Shown here: positions 16,713 to 25,720 of the stretch, one piece after another
How positions within the stretch are numbered: the first letter of the stretch is position 1
How the letters are laid out: every line of letters starts with the position of its first letter
The notes under the pieces: generated by a model
Told to the model about the DNA's origin: nothing
What the model saw: only the letters and a program-made list of their open reading frames with translations
Databases searched by the model: none
Assembly: GCF_002741055.1 (NCBI RefSeq)
Contig: NZ_CP016809.1
Span: 558,001-622,000 of the forward strand
From: Paenibacillus ihbetae
Lineage (GTDB): Bacteria > Bacillota > Bacilli > Paenibacillales > Paenibacillaceae
Direction of reading: 5' to 3'
Length of the DNA stretch: 64,000 nucleotides
Made by a program: the position numbers and the translations under genes

Positions 16713-17426
16713 TCAAGGATACTGGCGGGCCATATATTCAAGCACGCCGCGATAATTATTTTTGACCATTGCATATTCCCGTTCGATCGTAGCTTGATGC
16801 TTTATCGTTCCCATCTGGGAATGCACCCGGTAAAGCGTGAGCATATCCGGCAAGAAGCCGAACGAGGCCCCGTTCATAAGAAGCCGAACCCACAAATCGA
16901 AATCATGCGTGTATGGAAGTTCCTGATTAAACATCCCAACTTGGCGAAGCCACGATTTCTTCGCGATCACCGTACAGCCGTTTATCGGATTGTAGTTAAG
17001 GAGCTGTTGGCACAGATCGCTCTTACTTGCCATTGGGATCCCTTCGTACGGTCGAATCACCCGGTTATGCTCATCAATGACAGCAAACCCGGTGTAGCTA
17101 ATATCGAGTCCCCGGCTCAACATGAACGCCAGCTGTCGCTCGACCTTTTGGGGAACCAGCCGGTCATCCGAGCTGAGCCAAGCAATGTATTCTCCCGAAG
17201 CATGCAAAATGCCGTGATTTAAGGCGCTGGCCGTTCCCCCATTGCCTTTCCCCATATAGTAGACCCTGTTTGTGTAAGGGGCAATCAGATCAGCGTAACG
17301 CGTCGACCCGTCGTCCACCACGATGATTTCAACCGCGGGATACGTTTGCTGGACCGCGCTTTCTAAAGCTTGCTGTATATACGGGCAGTTATAGAAAGGT
17401 ACGACTATCGTAACCGTCGGCATCAT
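16713..17426 (-). CDS. Glycosyltransferase family 2 protein
   Basis: 237 residues, a single GT-A domain. Visible motifs: IVVPFYNCPYIQQALESA, IIVVDDGS (nucleotide binding), LSSDDRLVP (DxD-like metal site) and THDFDLWVRLL near the end. No membrane helices, so it works at the cytoplasmic face. GGGAGGAG precedes the start, where two ATG codons are adjacent. First gene of the operon with the GT4 and 54-aa genes. Confidence 0.92.
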   Translation of the reverse strand: MMPTVTIVVPFYNCPYIQQALESAVQQTYPAVEIIVVDDGSTRYADLIAPYTNRVYYMGKGNGGTASALNHGILHASGEYIAWLSSDDRLVPQKVERQLAFMLSRGLDISYTGFAVIDEHNRVIRPYEGIPMASKSDLCQQLLNYNPINGCTVIAKKSWLRQVGMFNQELPYTHDFDLWVRLLMNGASFGFLPDMLTLYRVHSQMGTIKHQATIEREYAMVKNNYRGVLEYMARQYP

Positions 17427-17578
17427 CCCCCGTCTCTCCTCCCTTTTGCCTTGTTTCGTTCTTTTGCTCGTGTTAACACATCATGGGTTAGTACACCATA
17501 TGCATCGTCTCCGCTTTCCGCTAGGACCCCTGTCCCCTGACATTCGACCAATTCACCCCAGCACCATCAATGAAAAAA

Positions 17579-17616
17579 AGCTATCCTTATCTGCTTTCCA
17601 GCAGACAAGAATAGCT
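17579..17616 (-). terminator. Terminator of azlCD
   Basis: Imperfect 17-bp stem AGCTATCCTTATCTGCT / AGCAGACAAGAATAGCT with a TTCC loop, followed on the minus strand by a CTTTTTTTC run. Confidence 0.88.
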
Positions 17617-17641
17617 GTTGTGCCTTGACGGCGGGTTGATA

Positions 17642-17968
17642 TCAAACGATCAGCCGGAGTGCTACCAAGGATAAAATGCCGACCACCACTGTCGCGAATA
17701 AGCTCTTTGTCAGGAAGGCGGTAAGGAAGGCAGGCACAGCGGCGATCAGCTCAAGCAGATGACTGCCGGGATCCACCCGGCCGTCCGAAAGCAGCAGCTC
17801 CGAGGCCAGCAGCGCGCCCATCACCGCGATCGGCACATGGTCAAGCCAACGGATCGCCAGCTCGGGGATGCGGAGCTTGCTAAGAATCATAAGCGGCAGC
17901 ACGCGCGGAATCAGCGTGACCACGGCTGAGCCGATGATGAGAAGAGCGATATGCCATCTTATTTCCAT
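17642..17968 (-). CDS. azlD: AzlD-type small subunit of branched-chain amino acid exporter
   Basis: 108 residues with four hydrophobic segments. The AzlD family pairs with AzlC in the inner membrane to export branched-chain amino acids (and toxic analogues such as azaleucine). The motif IPRVLPLMILSKLRIPELAIRWLDHVPIAVMGAL is typical. The start overlaps the end of azlC by 10 nt, so translation is coupled. Confidence 0.88.
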   Translation of the reverse strand: MEIRWHIALLIIGSAVVTLIPRVLPLMILSKLRIPELAIRWLDHVPIAVMGALLASELLLSDGRVDPGSHLLELIAAVPAFLTAFLTKSLFATVVVGILSLVALRLIV

Positions 17969-18684
17969 CGTTCCACCGCCAATCCCGCCGTAGCTGCGAC
18001 CATAATCGCAATAATGACCGCTGCGCTGCCAAGCACGAATGTACTTGCCGCCATGACGGCAATCACCGAAACGATAACAACCAGCATATCCAGCTTATAT
18101 TTCTTACGGCTGATCAGCTGCAGCGCCAGGAGGCCGATAAACATGCCCGGCAATGCAAAATCCAGACCGTACCGCTCCGGGTCCGGTATCCATTCTCCGA
18201 CCAGTCCACCCGCAACGTTCGCAGCGCACCAGAACAGGTAAGCGGTTATGTTGAGCCCGACCATCCACTTGTATCCCAGTCTCTTCTCCTCGACCGCCTT
18301 CGCCGATGCGACCCCGAAGGTTTCATCTGTCAGCAAGGAGCCGATGAAGAAGCTCTTTCCTAGCGACAGTCCTTTGAAATAGGGCGCTATGGCCGCGCTA
18401 AGCAGAAAATGTCTCGCATTCACAAAAAATATGGTGACAATAATCGAAATGACCGGGCTTGCTGCAGCAACCATGCCGGCTGCGATAAATTGCCCCGATC
18501 CTGCATACAGCAGAAGCGATATCAGCGCAATCTCAAGCAGACTGAAGCCTGCCGTGCGTTCGACGACCCCCGCCGCAAAGCCGATGCTTAAATATCCGAG
18601 CAGGGTCGGAATGCAATCTTTAACCCCCTGCAGAAACGAGTGCTCGACCACTTTCGGCGCGAGCTCGTTGTATCTGGTGCTCAT
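17959..18684 (-). CDS. azlC: AzlC-type branched-chain amino acid exporter, large subunit
   Basis: 241 residues from ATG 18684, preceded by TAGGAGAGGGATCACC. The AzlC signature GVKDCIPTLLGYLSIGFAAG near the N-terminus and NARHFLLSAAIAPYF in the middle are clear; several membrane helices follow. Partner of AzlD in amino acid export. A good sigma-A promoter sits 38 nt upstream. No regulator of the Lrp/AzlB type is adjacent. Confidence 0.9.
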   Translation of the reverse strand: MSTRYNELAPKVVEHSFLQGVKDCIPTLLGYLSIGFAAGVVERTAGFSLLEIALISLLLYAGSGQFIAAGMVAAASPVISIIVTIFFVNARHFLLSAAIAPYFKGLSLGKSFFIGSLLTDETFGVASAKAVEEKRLGYKWMVGLNITAYLFWCAANVAGGLVGEWIPDPERYGLDFALPGMFIGLLALQLISRKKYKLDMLVVIVSVIAVMAASTFVLGSAAVIIAIMVAATAGLAVERWK

Positions 18685-18721
18685 GGTGATCCCTCTCCTA
18701 CTCCCATTTCTATTTCTAATT

Positions 18722-18749
18722 ACTATAATACTTCCAACCATTCTGTCAA
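18722..18749 (-). promoter_or_regulatory. Sigma-A promoter of azlCD
   Basis: On the minus strand TTGACA (18744-18749), 16 nt, TATAGT (18722-18727), 38 nt before the azlC ATG. Confidence 0.72.
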
Positions 18750-18775
18750 CGGCCTTGCTTCAATTCCCATCGCAC

Positions 18776-18818
18776 AAAAAAAGCGCTTCGATCAGATTTA
18801 GAGATCTGTCGAAACGCA
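18776..18818 (-). terminator. Terminator of the alcohol dehydrogenase gene
   Basis: Stem GCGCTTCGATCAGAT / AGATCTGTCGAAACGC (one bulge, two mismatches) followed on the minus strand by a run of eight T. Confidence 0.82.
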
Positions 18819-18864
18819 GGATATGCCTCTGCTCCTTCACTCCGCTCCCGCGGGACTCGCATCG

Positions 18865-20001
18865 TTAAGGCTTCAAAATGACTTTAATGCATCCGTCCTT
18901 GCGCTCGTTGAAAATATCATATGCATGCGGAGCTTTATCGATCGGCAGCCGGTGCGTAATGATATCCGAAGGATCGACGATTCCGTCATTCAGCATTCGA
19001 TAGATCATCGGGATGTAGTGGGTCACAGGCGCCAAGCCCATCTTCAGGGTAATATTCCGTTCGAACAGCTGGCCAAGCGGGAAGGCATTATATTGGAGCC
19101 CGTAAATACCGGTCAGCTGAATCGTCCCGAATTTGCGGACCATGCCGGCTGCCATCCGTAACGCTCCGAGGGACCCCCCCTGTACCATCATCATCGTGCC
19201 TACCATTTCCAGCCCCGTCCGCTTGGCATCCAATCCCACGCAATCGATGACAACTCTGGCCCCTCCTTTGGTTATTTCCCGGATATGCCCTTCGATCTCC
19301 TTGTTGCTTTCAAAATTGTAGGTTTCCACGAGATTCGTCCGTTTGGCGTGCTCAAGGCGGTATTGTACATGGTCAATGGCAATAACACGCTCTGCACCTT
19401 TGAGCCAGGCAAACTTTTGGGTCAGCAAACCGATGGGACCGCAGCCGAGGACGACCACCGTATCGCCAGGCTTGACGCCGGCATTCTCCACGCTCCACAG
19501 CGCCGTCGGCAGGGCGTCAGACAGCATCAGCAGCTTCTCATCCTCGATTTCGGCGCTCGGCGGAATGACAAAAGGCATAAAATTTCCGTAAGGGACACGG
19601 AGAAGCTCAGCCTGCGCGCCCTGAAAACCGCCAAAAGCGCTGCTGTAGCCGAAGAAGCCCCCGGTATCCCTCGCGTCATTTGCGTAATCGCACTGGCTTT
19701 CCATTTGGTTCAGGCAGTACAGGCACTTCCCGCAAGAGACGACGAACGGGATGACGACGCGGTCCCCTTTTTTCACCTTGCTGACCTCGGGCCCCGTCTC
19801 CTCCACAATGCCCATCGGTTCATGCCCGATAATATAATCGTCGGTCATCTGTCTGAGCTCGCCGTTGTACAAATGCAGATCCGAGCCGCAAATGGCCGTT
19901 GTTGTAACCCGGATCACAATATCATCACTGCGCAGAAGCGAAGCATCCCTCATCTCTTTGACTTTGATGTTATGCCTGCCTTGATAGGTAACAGCTTTCA
20001 C
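18865..20001 (-). CDS. Zinc-dependent alcohol dehydrogenase (MDR family)
   Basis: 378 residues from GTG 20001, which follows AAAGGAGAATC; an open frame extends 14 codons further. Catalytic zinc ligands in ICGSDLHLYNG and GHEPMG, structural zinc cysteines in CGKCLYCLNQMESQC, and the Rossmann motif VVLGCGPIGLLTQKFA. It resembles the glutathione-independent formaldehyde dehydrogenase/AdhB-like branch, including the GGSLGALRMAAGMVRKFGT insertion, but the substrate is not decided by sequence. Cytoplasmic. It lies 119 nt downstream of a DMT transporter gene on the same strand. Confidence 0.88.
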   Translation of the reverse strand: MKAVTYQGRHNIKVKEMRDASLLRSDDIVIRVTTTAICGSDLHLYNGELRQMTDDYIIGHEPMGIVEETGPEVSKVKKGDRVVIPFVVSCGKCLYCLNQMESQCDYANDARDTGGFFGYSSAFGGFQGAQAELLRVPYGNFMPFVIPPSAEIEDEKLLMLSDALPTALWSVENAGVKPGDTVVVLGCGPIGLLTQKFAWLKGAERVIAIDHVQYRLEHAKRTNLVETYNFESNKEIEGHIREITKGGARVVIDCVGLDAKRTGLEMVGTMMMVQGGSLGALRMAAGMVRKFGTIQLTGIYGLQYNAFPLGQLFERNITLKMGLAPVTHYIPMIYRMLNDGIVDPSDIITHRLPIDKAPHAYDIFNERKDGCIKVILKP

Positions 20002-20120
20002 ACGCAAGATTCTCCTTTGACCGTCCGCAGCGGCTGCGAACAAAAATTAGGCGTAGGGCAAGATAATCTCAGTGTGCGCCATTACAAGCGTAACTAGTCG
20101 GCTACAAGATGCGATGTGCT

Positions 20121-21038
20121 TTAAGCCGCCCCCTTCTGCTCATACGCTCTCGGACGCTTAGCCGCTTTTCCGACCCGTAAAAACAGAATAAGCCCAAGCA
20201 GCACAAGCGCTCCGCCGGCAGCCTGCAGCGGATACATCCTCTCGTGAAGGATCAGAAAAGCCAGCACGCTGGCTCCCACCGGCTCCCCGAGCACGCTCAT
20301 GGACACGGTTGAAGCCGAAGCGAATTTCATGAGCCAATTGAACAATAAATGTCCGAACACCGTGGGCACGATCGCAAGCAGCAGAAAGATTCCCCACTCC
20401 CTGCCCGAATACCCGGTGAAGGAATAGCCTTGGATCAGGTTATAGACGGCCAGAACCAAGGACGCCATCACGAACACGAGCCAGCTGTACAGAAAGGAAG
20501 GAAGACGTCTTAGCAGCAGCTGTCCGAGCAGCATATGGACCGCAACTGCAGCCGTACCGAGAAGAGACATCAGATCGCCTTTGAGATGCCCTTCCTGTCC
20601 GCTAAAGCCGCTGCTGCCGATCAGCAGAAATACGCCCAGGAAGGCAATCGACATGCCGCCCAGCGCGCCGAGCGAGGTTCTCTCCTTGAACCAAAAATAC
20701 GCTCCAATCATGACAAATACCGGCTGAAGCGCTAAAATGATCGTTGAGCTGGCGACGCTGGTCCACTGCAGGGAGCCCATCCACAACAGAAAGTGAAGGG
20801 CCAGCATGGATGCGGAAAGGGCCAGCAGAGCCCAATCCGAGCGCTTCAACGATGCGGCATCGCGCACATACTTGCCTGAAAAGGGCAGCATTATGATCGC
20901 TGTGATCATCAGCCGGTACATGGCCTGAACGGAAACGGGACTGTCGGACCATTTCACAAAAATGGAAGAGAATGAAATGGCGATTATGCCAATAAATAAA
21001 GGGATGAATACGGGGATCGGTGCTCTGTCTGCATTCAT
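20121..21038 (-). CDS. DMT-superfamily transporter (two EamA domains)
   Basis: About 305 residues with ten predicted membrane helices in two EamA repeats (first ends near SGFSGQEGHLKGD, second follows). The FVKWSDSPVSVQAMYRLMI and second-repeat NWLMKFASASTVSMSVLGEPVGA segments are characteristic of drug/metabolite exporters. The start at ATG 21038 follows CGAAAGGTGAATC; an in-frame TTG lies 16 codons upstream. Substrate unknown. It is divergent from the K+ transporter gene with only 77 nt between the starts. Confidence 0.85.
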   Translation of the reverse strand: MNADRAPIPVFIPLFIGIIAISFSSIFVKWSDSPVSVQAMYRLMITAIIMLPFSGKYVRDAASLKRSDWALLALSASMLALHFLLWMGSLQWTSVASSTIILALQPVFVMIGAYFWFKERTSLGALGGMSIAFLGVFLLIGSSGFSGQEGHLKGDLMSLLGTAAVAVHMLLGQLLLRRLPSFLYSWLVFVMASLVLAVYNLIQGYSFTGYSGREWGIFLLLAIVPTVFGHLLFNWLMKFASASTVSMSVLGEPVGASVLAFLILHERMYPLQAAGGALVLLGLILFLRVGKAAKRPRAYEQKGAA

Positions 21039-21115
21039 GTTAGTTATATGATTCACCTTTCGTGTTATATTAGAGAAGGATTTCAATATTATTTTACATG
21101 CAAAGGATCAAAAGA

Positions 21116-22468
21116 ATGAAAAAGAAAGATCTGCGAAACCAAATGACCCCGCCAAAATTTCTGGCCATCGGGTTTGCGGCGATTACCTTGGTAGGCACGT
21201 TTTTACTCAAGCTTCCAATTTCAACGGCAGATGGAACATCCACGCCGATTATCGACGCTTTGTTCACAGCCGTATCCGCCATCAGCGTAACCGGCCTGGC
21301 GGTGGTAGATACCGGCCTCCACTGGTCCGGATTCGGACAAGTTGTCATGCTTCTGCTGATTCAGCTCGGAGGCTTGGGATTCATGACCTCTGCAACCTGG
21401 GTTGCCCTGATGTTCAACCGGCGGATCTCGCTGCGGGAACGAATTATTCTTCAAGAGGCCATGGGGCAGTACCAGATTCAAGGTATCGTTGACCTGATTC
21501 GCCGGGTTCTGATCTACACCTTGATTATCGAAGGCACCGGCGCTCTCCTGCTGACACTGCGGTTCTCATCGATGATGCCGCTGTCCGAGGCTGCCTATTT
21601 CGGGATATTCCAAAGTATTTCCATATTCAATAATGCCGGATTTGATCTCATGAGCCAAATTCACGGACCCTTTGCCGGGTTCGCCAGCTACGTTGCGGAT
21701 CCGTTCGTTAATATTGTATTGATGGTACTGATTTTTTTTGGAGGGATCGGGTTTATTGTCATTTTCGACCTGATTGAATATCCGAAGTGCCGGAAGCTGT
21801 CGCTGCATTCCAAGGTGGTATTGACCGTCACTTCGCTCCTGATCGTCATCGGAGCCCTCATGATTTTCGTGCTGGAATATCATAATGCGAAGACGCTTGG
21901 TCCGTTATCGTACCCGACGAAATGGATGGCCGCCATCTTTCAGTCCATTACGCCCCGTTCAGGAGGCGTGAGCACGCTTGATATTGCAAGCTTGGAGCAA
22001 TCCACCCAATTCTTCATGATCTTGCTCATGTTCATTGGAGCTGCCCCGGGTTCTACCGGCGGAGGCATTAAGGTAACGACGTTCGCGGTACTGATCGGGG
22101 CGGTCATTACGATGGTCCAAGGCAAGCGCGATGTCGTCCTGTACCGTCACCGAATATCACAGGCCGTCGTTTACCGTTCCGTTACGCTAACCATTCTGTC
22201 CTTGCTGCTCCTTGTCGGCGCCTCGATGTTCCTGTCCATCACCGAGTCGGGCGAATTTCTGAGAATCCTGTTCGAGGCCGTCTCGGCATTCGGTACCGTC
22301 GGTTTATCGATGGGCCTCACCGGCGAGCTGTCCGGGATCGGCAAGATCACGATCGCCTTACTCATGTTCCTGGGCCGTCTTGGGCCGCTGACGCTGGCAT
22401 ATGCGATCAGCAGAAAAAACGCCAAAGAGCTGTACCGGCACCCGGAAGGCCGAATCACGATCGGATAA
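21116..22468 (+). CDS. Potassium uptake protein, TrkH/KtrB/KtrD family
   Basis: 450 residues from ATG 21116 (GCAAAGGATC upstream; an earlier ATG at 21098 is in frame). Four M1-P-M2 repeats with selectivity-filter glycines in SAISVTGLAVVDT, SIFNNAGFDL, SITPRSGGVSTLD and SAFGTVGLSMGLT. It is the membrane ion-conducting subunit of a Ktr-type K+ (Na+-dependent) uptake system and normally works with a cytoplasmic KtrA/KtrC gating ring, for which no gene is nearby; KtrD in B. subtilis is likewise solitary. Confidence 0.93.
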   Translation: MKKKDLRNQMTPPKFLAIGFAAITLVGTFLLKLPISTADGTSTPIIDALFTAVSAISVTGLAVVDTGLHWSGFGQVVMLLLIQLGGLGFMTSATWVALMFNRRISLRERIILQEAMGQYQIQGIVDLIRRVLIYTLIIEGTGALLLTLRFSSMMPLSEAAYFGIFQSISIFNNAGFDLMSQIHGPFAGFASYVADPFVNIVLMVLIFFGGIGFIVIFDLIEYPKCRKLSLHSKVVLTVTSLLIVIGALMIFVLEYHNAKTLGPLSYPTKWMAAIFQSITPRSGGVSTLDIASLEQSTQFFMILLMFIGAAPGSTGGGIKVTTFAVLIGAVITMVQGKRDVVLYRHRISQAVVYRSVTLTILSLLLLVGASMFLSITESGEFLRILFEAVSAFGTVGLSMGLTGELSGIGKITIALLMFLGRLGPLTLAYAISRKNAKELYRHPEGRITIG

Positions 22469-22503
22469 CCGGCTAAAGTCTTGGGCCTAGCTTCCACGCG
22501 AAA

Positions 22504-22548
22504 AACAAACCGTACGCTTCCTTATCCACCGGAAGTGTACGGTTTGTT
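22504..22548. terminator. Bidirectional terminator
   Basis: Stem of 18 bp with one mismatch, AACAAACCGTACGCTTCC / GGAAGTGTACGGTTTGTT, with T-rich flanks on both strands. It ends the K+ transporter gene and the convergent small gene. Confidence 0.88.
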
Positions 22549-22580
22549 GTTTCTCATCATCAAGAATTCATACGGCTCGC

Positions 22581-22865
22581 TTATTCCGATGCGTCATCGA
22601 AATGGCCGGCATCAATCGCGGCATCCAACAGATCGTCAAACAGCTCGTCCTCCTCCTCGAGGCGTTCGTCCACCTGCAGGAACTGCTCTTCAAGCCCGGG
22701 CTCGGCCGCAAAGTTCAAGCTGTAGTCCCAATCCCGGCCGTTCTTGCTCAGGAATGTAATTTCATAGGATGCTGCATGTCCATCTATGGAAAACACGGTG
22801 TATCCCACGAACTGATCCTCTTCATCACGTTTCATGTCCGCACGTTCAATCCGGACTTGTGACAT
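22581..22865 (-). CDS. Small acidic protein of unknown function
   Basis: 94 residues from ATG 22865, which follows GAAGGAGAGTGAAACAC. Strongly acidic C-terminus (DERLEEEDELFDDLLDAAIDAGHFDDASE). The N-terminal half (VGYTVFSIDGHAASYEITFLSKN) looks like a beta-hairpin domain. No signal peptide, membrane segment or cysteine. Not recognised. It is probably a conserved cytoplasmic hypothetical protein; the clean ribosome site and bidirectional terminator support a real gene. Confidence 0.75.
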   Translation of the reverse strand: MSQVRIERADMKRDEEDQFVGYTVFSIDGHAASYEITFLSKNGRDWDYSLNFAAEPGLEEQFLQVDERLEEEDELFDDLLDAAIDAGHFDDASE

Positions 22866-22949
22866 GTGTTTCACTCTCCTTCGGTTATCCGATGATGACT
22901 CATCATAGAACTTTAGTATATCACTTTTATTTGCTCCTGATTATTGTTT

Positions 22950-22978
22950 TTCATATGATGCTTGTTCTAGTATATAAT
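22950..22978 (+). promoter_or_regulatory. Candidate promoter of the first M29 aminopeptidase
   Basis: TATAAT at 22973-22978 lies 40 nt before the ATG; a weak -35 (TTCATA, 22950-22955) is 17 nt upstream. Confidence 0.45.
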
Positions 22979-23018
22979 ATGAGTGTTAAAATTTAATTAC
23001 CGCAATGGAGGGTACCAA

Positions 23019-24251
23019 ATGTCCGATTTGAATACATCACTCCACAAGTATGCCGAGCTGGCCGTCAAGGTTGGGGTTAATGTCCAGGAAGGACAAACTT
23101 TGATCGTGCACGCCCCTGTAGATGCCGCCGATTTTACCCGTTTGATTGCCGAGAAGGCATATGAAGCAGGTGCGCGCCTGGTCAAGATCATGTGGAACGA
23201 TGAAGCCATCACCCGTCTTCAATTCGAGAAGGCAGCCGATGACGTGTTCACCGAAGCGCCAAAATGGTATGCGGGCGAGCTGACGGAGCTGGTCGAGAAC
23301 GGCGCCGCAATTCTGCATGTGCTCTCGGAAAATCCGGACCTGCTGAGCGGGGTTGACCCGCAGCGGATCGCGAATTACTACAAAACTCGCGGCGAGGCAA
23401 TGAAGAAATACCGTGCGTACCAGCAAGCCGACAAGTTTAGCTGGTGTCTGATCGCCGTGCCGTCGCATGCGTGGGCAGCCAAGGTTTTCCCGGATGCTCC
23501 GGAATCGGAGCAAGTACGGAAGCTGTGGGATGCCATCTTCCATACGGTCCGCGTGGACCAGGAAAATCCTGTAGAAGCATGGAACAAGCATTTGGCTGTG
23601 CTGGAGCAGAAGTCCTCCGTACTGAATGCGAAAAAATACAAGAAGCTCCACTATGTCGCGCCGGGTACGGATCTCACCATTGAACTGCCGGAGGGCCATA
23701 TTTGGGCGCAAGGCGACAGCATCAATGAGCGCGGTCATTCCTTCGTTGCGAATATGCCGACGGAAGAAGTGTTTACAGCGCCGCTTAAGACCGGTGTCAA
23801 CGGAACGGTCGCAAGCACGAAGCCGCTCAGCTATGCAGGCAATATCGTGGACAACTTCTCGCTTACCTTCGAGAACGGCAAGGTCGTCAGCTTCACGGCA
23901 GAGCAAGGTTACGAAACGCTGGAGCGTCTCTTGAACATGGACGAAGGTGCCCGTTACCTTGGCGAAGTCGCGCTGGTACCCCATCAGTCCCCTATTTCCG
24001 AGTCCAACATTCTATACTACAATACCCTGTTCGATGAGAATGCCTCCAATCACCTCGCTTTAGGAAGCGCGTATGCCTTCTGCCTCGAGGGCGGCAAAGA
24101 CATGAATCAAGAGCAGCTGGCTCAGAAGGGCCTGAACACAAGCGTAACCCATGTGGATTTCATGATCGGCTCCGCCGAAATGGATATCTACGGGATTACC
24201 GAGGATGGACGTGAAGAGCCTGTATTCCTGAAAGGAAACTGGGCGTTCTAA
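23019..24251 (+). CDS. M29 family aminopeptidase (AmpS/aminopeptidase T-like), copy 1
   Basis: 410 residues from ATG 23019 after AATGGAGGGTACCAA. M29 peptidases are cytoplasmic dimetal enzymes that remove N-terminal residues from peptides. Candidate metal and catalytic residues appear in MPTEEVFTAPLKTG (Glu), YLGEVALVPH (Glu), NASNHLALGSAY (His, Tyr) and THVDFMIGS (His and Asp). No signal peptide. It is followed by a terminator and then by a close paralogue in the same direction, so it is expressed as a separate unit. Confidence 0.93.
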   Translation: MSDLNTSLHKYAELAVKVGVNVQEGQTLIVHAPVDAADFTRLIAEKAYEAGARLVKIMWNDEAITRLQFEKAADDVFTEAPKWYAGELTELVENGAAILHVLSENPDLLSGVDPQRIANYYKTRGEAMKKYRAYQQADKFSWCLIAVPSHAWAAKVFPDAPESEQVRKLWDAIFHTVRVDQENPVEAWNKHLAVLEQKSSVLNAKKYKKLHYVAPGTDLTIELPEGHIWAQGDSINERGHSFVANMPTEEVFTAPLKTGVNGTVASTKPLSYAGNIVDNFSLTFENGKVVSFTAEQGYETLERLLNMDEGARYLGEVALVPHQSPISESNILYYNTLFDENASNHLALGSAYAFCLEGGKDMNQEQLAQKGLNTSVTHVDFMIGSAEMDIYGITEDGREEPVFLKGNWAF

Positions 24252-24271
24252 GCTCCCGGCGGATCATACAT

Positions 24272-24300
24272 AAAGCAGCTGCTTCCTTAGCAGCTGCTTT
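24272..24300 (+). terminator. Terminator after the first aminopeptidase
   Basis: Perfect 12-bp stem AAAGCAGCTGCT / AGCAGCTGCTTT with loop TCCTT, then TCTTAAC; 20 nt after the stop. Confidence 0.82.
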
Positions 24301-24322
24301 CTTAACAAGCTTCGCCTTTTTA

Positions 24323-24345
24323 TTGACCTGAGGTCGATTTGTAAA
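24323..24345 (+). promoter_or_regulatory. Palindrome overlapping a possible promoter of the second aminopeptidase
   Basis: GACCTGAGGTC (24325-24335) is an odd-centred palindrome overlapping TTGACC (24324-24329 region), a possible -35. No strong -10 follows (GATAGT is the best, at about 19 nt). A regulator site is possible, not shown. Confidence 0.3.
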
Positions 24346-24423
24346 CAGATAGTGGATACGTAGGAATGATTCCGTTATTTTTACAGGACCTTCAGAAATA
24401 CGCTAAGAATTGGAGGATCATCC

Positions 24424-25653
24424 ATGCTAAGTTTTGAACAAAAATTAGAAAATTACGCAGAGCTTGCCGTAAAAGTCGGTGCCAATGTGCAGCCTGGCCA
24501 GACGCTCGTCGTCAATGCCATGATTGATGCGGCCCCGCTCGTGCGCCTGATTGTGAAGAAGGCTTATGAGGTCGGTGCCAAGCTGGTAAAAGTAAATTAC
24601 AGCGATGAGGTAGTCAACCGGATCCGTTACGATCTGGCGCCGGACGAATCCTTTCTCGAACCGCCGAAATACTATGCCGAGGAAGTCACGGAGCTCGCGG
24701 AACAGGGAGCCGCTTTCCTTACGATCCTGTCCTCCAATCCCGATCTTCTTAAGGGCGTAGACCCTCAGCGCATCTCCAATTATCAACGCACATACGGCGC
24801 CGCCATGTCGAAATACCGGCAATACCAGCAAGCGGATAAGATGAGCTGGACGGGTCTTGCTTACGCCTCTCCCGACTGGGCGGCCAAGGTGTTCCCTGAC
24901 ATCCCCAAAGAACAGCAGGTAGATAAAATGTGGGACGCCATCTTTCATGCCGTGCGTGCCGATCTTGAGGATCCGATCCAAGCTTGGGAAGATCATATCG
25001 AAACGCTTCAGCTCAAGTCTGACGAGTTGAACCAGAAGAAATACCATAAGCTGCGGTTTACATCTCCAGGGACCGATCTGACGATCGAGCTGCCGGAAGG
25101 ACATATATGGGCGCAAGCCGGCAGTCATAATGAAAAGGGCGAGCGCTTTGTGGCCAATATCCCGACCGAAGAAGTGTTCACGGCTCCGCTCAAGACCGGA
25201 GTCAACGGAACGGTTCGCAGCACGAAGCCGCTCAGCTATGGCGGTAACATTATCGACAATTTCTCCTTGACCTTCGAGAACGGGCGTATCGTGAGCTTCT
25301 CTGCCGAGCAGGGCGAGGATACACTGTCCCGTCTCATATCCATGGACGAAGGCTCGCATTACTTGGGCGAAGTCGCTCTCGTGCCTTATCGCTCCCCGAT
25401 CTCCGAAAGCGGAATCCTGTACTACAATACCCTGTTTGATGAAAATGCTTCCTGTCATCTGGCAATCGGAAGCGCGTATGCCTTTAACCTGGAAGGCGGC
25501 AAGACGATGACGCCCGAACAGCTTCAGGAACACGGCTTGAACGCAAGCATTACGCATGTCGATTTCATGATGGGCTCCAAAGAACTGCAAATTACCGGCA
25601 TTACCCGCGATGGCAGAGAAGAGCCTGTCTTCATTGACGGAAACTGGGCGTAA
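24424..25653 (+). CDS. M29 family aminopeptidase, copy 2 (tandem paralogue)
   Basis: 409 residues from ATG 24424 after AATTGGAGGATCATCC. It is collinear with copy 1 over its whole length, with long identical blocks such as IPTEEVFTAPLKTGVNGTV, ILYYNTLFDENAS and SITHVDFMMGS-like ends, and keeps the same putative metal residues. The pair clearly arose by tandem duplication. Differences gather around residues 35-130 and 155-210, which could alter substrate choice. It has its own terminator. Confidence 0.93.
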   Translation: MLSFEQKLENYAELAVKVGANVQPGQTLVVNAMIDAAPLVRLIVKKAYEVGAKLVKVNYSDEVVNRIRYDLAPDESFLEPPKYYAEEVTELAEQGAAFLTILSSNPDLLKGVDPQRISNYQRTYGAAMSKYRQYQQADKMSWTGLAYASPDWAAKVFPDIPKEQQVDKMWDAIFHAVRADLEDPIQAWEDHIETLQLKSDELNQKKYHKLRFTSPGTDLTIELPEGHIWAQAGSHNEKGERFVANIPTEEVFTAPLKTGVNGTVRSTKPLSYGGNIIDNFSLTFENGRIVSFSAEQGEDTLSRLISMDEGSHYLGEVALVPYRSPISESGILYYNTLFDENASCHLAIGSAYAFNLEGGKTMTPEQLQEHGLNASITHVDFMMGSKELQITGITRDGREEPVFIDGNWA

Positions 25654-25720
25654 CGATTCGTTATTATAAAAGCCTTGGCATCAACCTGATCATTCTTAGA
25701 CCCACAACCACATGCTGCAT

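Noticed and set aside
19285..20097. 270-codon plus-strand frame opposite the alcohol dehydrogenase
   Set aside because: Antisense shadow of an enzyme with complete zinc motifs.
24323..24345. Palindrome in the second aminopeptidase leader as a firm operator
   Set aside because: Short and without a known match or clear -10; kept only as a low-confidence feature.
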